Source: Candidatus Dormiibacterota bacterium
GTDB lineage: Bacteria > Chloroflexota > Dormibacteria > Aeolococcales > Aeolococcaceae
Length of the DNA: 10,948 nt
Assembly (NCBI GenBank): GCA_019236085.1
Contig: JAFAJR010000311.1
Span: 1-10,948, forward strand
Reading direction: 5' to 3'
Shown here: positions 6,905 through 10,948 of the stretch, in pieces
Position numbering within the stretch: the first letter of the stretch is position 1
Layout of the letters: the number at the start of each line of letters is the position of its first letter
Notes under the pieces: generated by a model
Seen by the model: the letters and a program-made list of their open reading frames with translations, nothing else
The model's database searches: none
Told to the model about the DNA's origin: nothing
Position numbers and translations under genes: made by a program

Positions 6905-8690
6905 GCCTACGCCGCTCCGTGCTCGTGAGCTCGACCAGCACGACGGGTGTCGCATCGTCAACCCCGTCGTGGAACGCCCGTACAGCGACGGTTCCGAAGA
7001 GCGCATCTTCGACATCGTCAGGCAGGCGGGCGACATCACCTCGCTGAGCGACGAGCTGGCCCTGGCCGGCCTTGAATGGCCCGACCGGTACCACCTGTCG
7101 CATGCACGCGCCAACGTGGTCCGCGGTCTCGACCTCGTCAGCGACATGCGGGTGCTCGAAGTTGGTGCGGGGTGCGGCGCGATCACGCGGCTGCTGGGCG
7201 AGCGATGCAGCGTCGTCGACGCAGTTGAGCCGGAGTTCCCCAGGGCACGTGTGGCCCGGAGCCGGACGCGGGACCTCGCCTCGGTCGAAGTGTTCGTCGG
7301 CGGCCTCAACGATGTGCCGCCGGTGCCGGCCTACGACGCGGTGTTCGTGGTCGGTGTGCTGGAGTACTCAGGCGGCGGCGCGGTGGACGACTCGCCCTAC
7401 CTCGACTTCCTGCAGCGGGTGCACAGCGTGTTGCGGCCCGGTGGCAGCGCCGTCATTGCGATAGAGAACCGTCTCGGCGTCAAGTACATCGCCGGGGCGC
7501 CCGAGGATCACACCGGCAACGCTTACGAGGGCGTTGAAGGTTATCGTCGCCGGTCGCACGCGCTGACCTTCTCACGCCGCGCACTCTGCAGCCTTGTCAG
7601 AAGCGCCGGCATGAGTCCCTCGGTGCTCTCCGCGTTTCCGGACTACAAGTTCACCCGTGCCCTGATCCACGACGATCTGCTCACCAGGCATCCGTCGCTG
7701 GCGTGGCGGATTCCGATGTACGCGACCGGTGGCATCGCGGCGGGAGACGATGCTGTGGATGAGCGCCTGCTCTGGCGGCAGGTCGTGGAGGCAGGTGTTG
7801 CCACCGAGTTCGCCAATTCGTTCGTGGTGCTCGCCGAGAAAGGAGAAGGCGGGCGGCAGCTGTGGCCGGACGGTGCACTGGCGGCAGTGTTCCAGCCGGG
7901 CCGTCGCGCTGCATACACCGTCCGCACAGTGGTCAGCCACAGGGCTGGGGACACGCGCTTCGAACGGGAGAAGCTGCAACCGGACGGCGACACCGGGCAG
8001 TTGCGCCACCATCCGCGCAGCGAAGACCTGGTGGACGGCGTCGACATGCTGGAGCTGCTCGAACAGGACGCCGGGACGCTCGACGCAGCACTGCTGCGCA
8101 GCTGGCGCGCGATGGTCGCCGAGCACGACGCGAGCGCCCCTTCACTGGATCTTGTTCCGGCGAACCTCGTGCAGGCCCGCGACGGGTCGCTGCATCAGAT
8201 TGACGACGAATGGACTCACGATTCATACAGCAGCGGCGCGGTGCTCGCCCGGGGAGCGCTGACAACGGGACTGCACCTGGCAGCCAACACGCACCCATCA
8301 CGCTGGGATGAACGCACCGTGCGTGACCTCGTGCGGCGGATTGGTTCGGTCGTGATCCCCGATGCGCCGCAGCGCTGGATCGAGGATACCGTGGACCGCG
8401 AGGCCGACCTTCAGGCCGCTGTGTTCCTCCCGCCGCCGGGGCTCAGCGCCGGCATGACGTCCGCGCAGGCGCATCGGTCGCGGTTCCGCGAGTGGTTGTC
8501 ACGCGAGATGCGATCGATGCCGCTGGGGCGGCGCGCGGTGGACCGCGCCGCACTCGCCGAGCAGCATGCCACGCTGCTTGCGACCGAACGCGACTCGCTG
8601 CGTCAGCAGCTCGACGCCATGAGCAGCTCTCGCAGCTGGCGCATCACTGCGCCGCTGCGAGCCACTTCACGTCAGCTGCGCCGGCGCTGA
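6897..8690 (+). CDS. SAM-dependent methyltransferase with kinase-like segment and coiled-coil tail (WbdD-like architecture)
   Basis: A 597-residue protein. Seen: class I methyltransferase fold with motif I V86-L-E-V-G-A-G-C-G, acidic E111 after beta-2 (DAVEPE), YDAVFVVGVLEYS and VLRPGGSAVIAIENR, spanning roughly residues 60-220. A middle region has AYTVRT (R343 where a kinase beta-3 Lys might be), FEREK (E358), then D418-x4-N423 and ID436-DEW, resembling the HxDxxxxN and DxE/W motifs of kinase and aminoglycoside-phosphotransferase folds. The C-terminus has a short coiled coil (about 550-575) and the tail SRSWRITAPLR, common at the ends of surface-polysaccharide enzymes. WbdD of E. coli O9a combines methyltransferase, kinase and coiled coil to cap O-antigen chains. 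Inferred: a similar glycan-modifying or terminating role. ATG 6897 is chosen over the TTG at 6852; it overlaps the upstream stop by 8 nt. Confidence 0.82.
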   Translation: MSEPTPLRARELDQHDGCRIVNPVVERPYSDGSEERIFDIVRQAGDITSLSDELALAGLEWPDRYHLSHARANVVRGLDLVSDMRVLEVGAGCGAITRLLGERCSVVDAVEPEFPRARVARSRTRDLASVEVFVGGLNDVPPVPAYDAVFVVGVLEYSGGGAVDDSPYLDFLQRVHSVLRPGGSAVIAIENRLGVKYIAGAPEDHTGNAYEGVEGYRRRSHALTFSRRALCSLVRSAGMSPSVLSAFPDYKFTRALIHDDLLTRHPSLAWRIPMYATGGIAAGDDAVDERLLWRQVVEAGVATEFANSFVVLAEKGEGGRQLWPDGALAAVFQPGRRAAYTVRTVVSHRAGDTRFEREKLQPDGDTGQLRHHPRSEDLVDGVDMLELLEQDAGTLDAALLRSWRAMVAEHDASAPSLDLVPANLVQARDGSLHQIDDEWTHDSYSSGAVLARGALTTGLHLAANTHPSRWDERTVRDLVRRIGSVVIPDAPQRWIEDTVDREADLQAAVFLPPPGLSAGMTSAQAHRSRFREWLSREMRSMPLGRRAVDRAALAEQHATLLATERDSLRQQLDAMSSSRSWRITAPLRATSRQLRRR

Positions 8691-8702
8691 GGTCAGCATT
8701 CA

Positions 8703-8722
8703 GAACGCACTGCCGTGCGTTC
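8703..8722. terminator. Perfect 8-bp hairpin between convergent operon end and tRNA
   Basis: GAACGCAC (8703-8710) and GTGCGTTC (8715-8722) form a perfect stem with loop TGCC. It lies 12 nt after the methyltransferase stop codon and 13 nt beyond the 3' end of the minus-strand tRNA, so it may end transcription from both sides. No T-tract on either strand. Confidence 0.5.
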
Positions 8723-8735
8723 GACGGCGTTAGAT

Positions 8736-8805
8736 GCCCCCTGGAGGAATCGAACCTCCCTCAACCGGTTAAAAGCCGGCTGCTCTACCGATGAGCTAAG
8801 GGGGC
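8736..8805 (-). tRNA. tRNA-Lys (anticodon UUU)
   Basis: Read on the minus strand, a full cloverleaf of 70 nt is visible. The acceptor GCCCCCT pairs perfectly with AGGGGGC. The D-stem is GCTC/GAGC with a 7-nt loop. The anticodon stem GCCGG/CCGGT has one G-T pair and the loop CTTTTAA, giving anticodon TTT. The variable loop is only 4 nt (TGAG). The T-arm is GGAGG-TTCGATT-CCTCC. CCA is not encoded. The short D-loop and variable loop make it a little shorter than usual, but every stem is sound. Confidence 0.96.
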
Positions 8806-8813
8806 GCGGGCTG

Positions 8814-8819
8814 ATTGTA
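8814..8819 (-). promoter_or_regulatory. Putative -10 box (TACAAT) of tRNA-Lys
   Basis: On the minus strand TACAAT ends 8 nt before the first base of the tRNA, so the transcript would start within a base or two of the mature 5' end. No clear -35 is seen. It faces away from the acyltransferase promoter, whose -10 begins 15 bp further right. Confidence 0.5.
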
Positions 8820-8834
8820 TGGGTGCCCGCCGGA

Positions 8835-8840
8835 TAGCAT
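8835..8840 (+). promoter_or_regulatory. Putative -10 box (TAGCAT) of the acyltransferase, leaderless spacing
   Basis: TAGCAT lies 7 nt before ATG 8848, placing the transcript start at the start codon. No ribosome site precedes the ATG, as expected for a leaderless mRNA. This favours ATG 8848 over the in-frame TTG at 8815, which lies upstream of the box. Confidence 0.55.
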
Positions 8841-8847
8841 CCGCGTC

Positions 8848-9549
8848 ATGAGCTCGACGCTGCGCGGCTTTCCTGACCCCTTCCCCGTCCGAGTTGACGG
8901 CAGGCGTCCGCTGCGCTACCGCACCGTTTCGGGAGCTACGCGCGCCGTCATGCGCGGCTGGTTCGGCAGTCAGCTCGACGTTCGCGAGCTGCAGGGCATG
9001 CCGCATGATGGTCCGCTGCTGGTGGTGTGCAACCACCTCAGCAACATCGACCCCTTCCTCTTCGGGGGCTACGCTCCCGGGGCGATGTTCTGCATGGCGA
9101 AACGCGAGTTGTTTGCCCTGCCGCCTGTGGCCTGGGTCCTCGGTGGATGCAACTGCTATCCGGTGGAGCGGGGCGCACCTGACCGGTGGGCGCTTCGCAC
9201 CACCCTGCAGTTGCTGGCGCGGGGAGGTCGTGTCCTCATCTTCGTCGAGGGCACGCGGTCCAGCAGGCCAGGCATGCGCCAGGTCGAGACGGGCGTGGGA
9301 TTCCTGGCACGCCGCTCCGGCGTCCCGGTGCTTCCGGTCGCCGTCTGGGGCAGCGAGAACGCGCTTCGCAGAGGCACGCTGCTGCCCCGGCGCACCAACG
9401 TTCGGGTGCGGGTCGGCGCGCCGTTCCGTCCCGACATCCCTGCTGTGCGCCACGCCGACCGGGCCATCGCCGACGAGATCGCCGGCCGGATTGCCGAGCT
9501 CCTTCCCCCGATGTATCGCGGCCTCTACGGGGCTAAGCCCGCCGCCTAA
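8848..9549 (+). CDS. plsC: 1-acyl-sn-glycerol-3-phosphate acyltransferase (PlsC family)
   Basis: A 233-residue membrane-associated acyltransferase that adds a fatty acyl chain to lysophosphatidic acid to give phosphatidic acid in phospholipid synthesis. Seen: the catalytic NH63-LSNI-D68 (HX4D motif), the substrate-binding segment AKRELFALPPVAW with NCYPVERG, the FVEGTRS motif (E134-G-T-R137), and VPVLPVAVWGSE as the fourth block. Length is normal for the family. ATG 8848 is chosen because a TANNNT box precedes it at leaderless spacing. It diverges from tRNA-Lys and converges on the following minus-strand gene, sharing 4 nt at the stops. The true acceptor lipid could differ, since many PlsC paralogues exist. 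Confidence 0.9.
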   Translation: MSSTLRGFPDPFPVRVDGRRPLRYRTVSGATRAVMRGWFGSQLDVRELQGMPHDGPLLVVCNHLSNIDPFLFGGYAPGAMFCMAKRELFALPPVAWVLGGCNCYPVERGAPDRWALRTTLQLLARGGRVLIFVEGTRSSRPGMRQVETGVGFLARRSGVPVLPVAVWGSENALRRGTLLPRRTNVRVRVGAPFRPDIPAVRHADRAIADEIAGRIAELLPPMYRGLYGAKPAA

Positions 9550-10793
9550 CGGCGCCCCCGGCCGGGACCCGCCGGTCGCTTCGGCGCGTTCCTCCCCGCG
9601 GGCTTCCGGGTTGTCTTGGCCGGCGCGGCCGGCCGTTTTGGCGCCATCCGTTTCGCCGCCGGCGCGCGCTTGGCCGGAGTGGCCTTGCGCCCGGCGGAAC
9701 CTCGTGCGGGCGCCTTGGCCGTAGTCTTCTTCGCCGCGGGCCGGGCGGCAGCCTTGGCCGGTTTCGGCCGGGCAGGCGCCTTGGCGGAGGGTTTCCGGGC
9801 CGGCGAAGCGGCCGTTTTGCTGGATCGCGACACGCTCTTGGACGTCGGCTTGGCGCTGCGCTTCGACGCCGGCGACGCCTTCTTGGGCGCCGGTCGGACG
9901 GGCTTCGCGGCCGGCTTTCGCGCGGTCGTCCGCTTGGCCGCCGTGCTGACTTTGGCCGCCTGCTTGGCGGGGGGCTTGGTGGCCGCTTTCGCCGGCTGAC
10001 GTGCGGCGGCGGCCTTGGTGGGCTTCGCGGCAGCCTTGGCAGCCGGCTTCGCCGCAGGCTTCGGGGCGGGCTGGGGAGTCCTTCCGGCAGGCTTGACTGC
10101 GGCGGGCTTCGTGGTTGCCGGCTTGACAGCAGGCCTTGCTGCAGAAGGGGCCTGAGCGGTTGTGGGGGGTTTCGCAGCTGTGGCCTCACGTGACGCCGGT
10201 GCGACTGGCGCTCCGCGCTGGCCGTCCGCCTGCGGTCTCGCCTCCGGAGGCGGCGACTGGCGTATGCGGTCGGGCGCCGTCTGCCGGGGCTCAAGCATGA
10301 GCCGGCGAAGCTCGGCAGCCCGCTCGGGCGTTTCAGCCGATTTCAGGCCGGTGAATGCCACCACCTCCTTGGTGTCGGGAGCGACATCGAAGCGCACGAT
10401 CGCCGTCTGGCTCAACACAGTCTCGACGCGGCCGGCCGAGCCGACGGCGTACGGGCCTATGGGTGTGCCCGTCCTGGGCCGTGTGTTCTGCGTGAGGATG
10501 ACGCGCTCTCCCGTGGAGAACGGCGGCGGCGGCTCTTCGCGGGCGCTCGGCGGCCGTCCGGGCTGAGGGCGGGAGACGACCGGCGGGGGCGGCGCCGCAG
10601 GCACAGGGGCAGCCGTGCCCTGGTCCTCCTCGTCATCATCGTCGTCGTCCTCGTCGGAGCCGTCGCCGGCGGCTTCGACATCGTCGACGTCCTCCTCGTC
10701 GTCGTCGGATGCGTCGAGCTCGATGTCGGCCTCGTCGGCGTCGCCGGCTGGAGCCTCGTCCTCGGGCTCGTCGGTGCTGGGTGTTCGCGGCAT
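9546..10793 (-). CDS. Acidic-N / SH3-like / histone H1-like basic-tail protein, possible nucleoid-associated protein
   Basis: A 415-residue protein with three very different parts. Residues 8-57 are strongly acidic, including a run of six Asp (49-54). Residues 58-91 are a Pro-rich linker. Residues about 92-151 form the only globular-looking core, with F-x-x-GERVIL, VGSAGRVETV and TAIVRFD, suggesting a small SH3/KOW-like beta barrel. Residues about 200-415 are Lys/Ala/Pro-rich with many AAKP-like motifs, like the C-terminal tail of histone H1 and of actinobacterial HU-type proteins. ATG 10793 is preferred over upstream starts because GGGG (10799-10802) sits 5 nt before it on this strand and the upstream starts would overlap the divergent gene. 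No signal peptide or membrane segment is seen. DNA or RNA binding is inferred from composition, not homology. Confidence 0.75.
   Translation of the reverse strand: MPRTPSTDEPEDEAPAGDADEADIELDASDDDEEDVDDVEAAGDGSDEDDDDDDEEDQGTAAPVPAAPPPPVVSRPQPGRPPSAREEPPPPFSTGERVILTQNTRPRTGTPIGPYAVGSAGRVETVLSQTAIVRFDVAPDTKEVVAFTGLKSAETPERAAELRRLMLEPRQTAPDRIRQSPPPEARPQADGQRGAPVAPASREATAAKPPTTAQAPSAARPAVKPATTKPAAVKPAGRTPQPAPKPAAKPAAKAAAKPTKAAAARQPAKAATKPPAKQAAKVSTAAKRTTARKPAAKPVRPAPKKASPASKRSAKPTSKSVSRSSKTAASPARKPSAKAPARPKPAKAAARPAAKKTTAKAPARGSAGRKATPAKRAPAAKRMAPKRPAAPAKTTRKPAGRNAPKRPAGPGRGRR
9549..10196 (-). repeat. Low-complexity region encoding the Lys/Ala/Pro tail
   Basis: About 650 bp of short imperfect repeats, seen on the plus strand as recurring GCCTTGGC and GGCTTCG words, encode KPAA, AAKP and PAKA units. 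It explains several long open frames in other phases here, which have no coding merit. Such tracts tend to change length by slippage. Confidence 0.7.
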
Positions 10794-10813
10794 GGCTTCC
10801 CCGTGTGTCCGTC

Positions 10814-10819
10814 TAGACT
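10814..10819 (+). promoter_or_regulatory. Putative -10 box (TAGACT), leaderless spacing
   Basis: TAGACT ends 8 nt before ATG 10828, with no ribosome site between. It lies in the 34-bp gap between two divergent genes, within the palindrome-containing segment TCTAGA. Confidence 0.45.
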
Positions 10820-10827
10820 GGATCCGC

Positions 10828-10948
10828 ATGATTGCGCGCTTGCGCGGCGCGCCGCTCTCCCCCCGGGAACAGCAGCGTCTGCTGGAGATCCTACCGGGCG
10901 CGCTCACATGGTTCGTCCTGCTGGTCCCGGTGGTGACGGCATTCGCCA
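10828..10948 (+). CDS. Putative membrane protein, likely family 2 glycosyltransferase N-terminus (3' partial)
   Basis: Only the first 40 codons are in the window. Seen: a short basic start (MIARLRG), then PLSPREQQRLLEILPGALTW and the beginning of a hydrophobic helix (FVLLVPVVTAF). The LEILPGALTW-plus-helix opening resembles the N-terminus of membrane-bound family 2 glycosyltransferases in several high-GC and candidate bacterial phyla, recalled from memory and not checked. The frame stays open to the window end. It is divergent from the polyampholyte gene and preceded by a TANNNT box at leaderless spacing. Confidence 0.6.
   Translation, partial: MIARLRGAPLSPREQQRLLEILPGALTWFVLLVPVVTAFA

Noticed and set aside
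5627..7309. 560-codon open frame on the minus strand
   Set aside because: It lies opposite the glycosyltransferase and methyltransferase genes, which have clear family motifs; its translation is Arg/His-rich with no recognisable domain, as expected from antisense of high-GC codons.
8765..8785. Anticodon register giving UUA (a stop-reading tRNA)
   Set aside because: Shifting the loop by one base breaks the anticodon stem; the paired register GCCGG/CCGGT gives UUU for Lys.
8815..8847. TTG 8815 as start of the acyltransferase
   Set aside because: It lies upstream of the -10 box and adds residues not needed by the PlsC fold; ATG 8848 fits better.
9616..9999. 127-codon plus-strand frame rich in Ala/Gly, looking like a membrane protein
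   Set aside because: It is the complement of the Lys/Ala tail; the hydrophobic look comes from codon complement and low complexity.
10794..10907. Longer N-terminus of the polyampholyte protein from 10907
   Set aside because: It would overlap the divergent gene start and promoter; ATG 10793 has an upstream GGGG at good spacing.

Overview
High-GC bacterial window whose coding density, GTG starts, secreted Ig/propeller proteins and TANNNT boxes lying 6-8 nt before start codons suggest an actinobacterial or Dormibacterota/Chloroflexota-like lineage. The lineage is inferred from style only; there is no rRNA or taxonomic marker in the window.

Region 1 (1-4055, + strand) encodes two large secreted surface proteins. 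The first is cut by the left edge: a fibronectin-III-like domain followed by six ~45-residue repeats of the type LDGFGG-x-HPF...YWxGWDIARG. The second is a complete 934-residue secreted protein with a signal peptide, an HExxH metalloprotease-like domain, three bacterial Ig-like domains and the same six-unit repeat module. The two modules match unit by unit, so the whole block was duplicated or shuffled between the genes.

Region 2 (4100-8722, + strand) is a compact four-gene operon for surface polysaccharide synthesis. It holds a DPM1-like family 2 glycosyltransferase, a DUF2304 membrane protein, a two-part family 2 glycosyltransferase whose second half lacks the usual acidic motifs, and a SAM methyltransferase with kinase-like motifs and a coiled-coil tail. 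The last architecture recalls WbdD, the O-antigen chain terminator. All four genes overlap. A putative leaderless promoter starts the operon, and a hairpin follows its last gene.

Region 3 (8736-9549) has tRNA-Lys(UUU) on the minus strand, diverging from a PlsC-type 1-acylglycerol-3-phosphate acyltransferase on the plus strand.

Region 4 (9546-10948) has a minus-strand polyampholyte protein: an acidic N-terminus, a small SH3/KOW-like core and a long Lys/Ala/Pro histone-H1-like tail. It ends by overlapping the acyltransferase stop codon. Divergent from it, 34 bp away, is the start of a further gene, probably a membrane glycosyltransferase, cut by the right edge.

The items most worth a second look are the WbdD-like protein, the atypical zinc site of the secreted protease, the duplicated propeller-like module, the acid/base polyampholyte, and the recurring leaderless-type starts.
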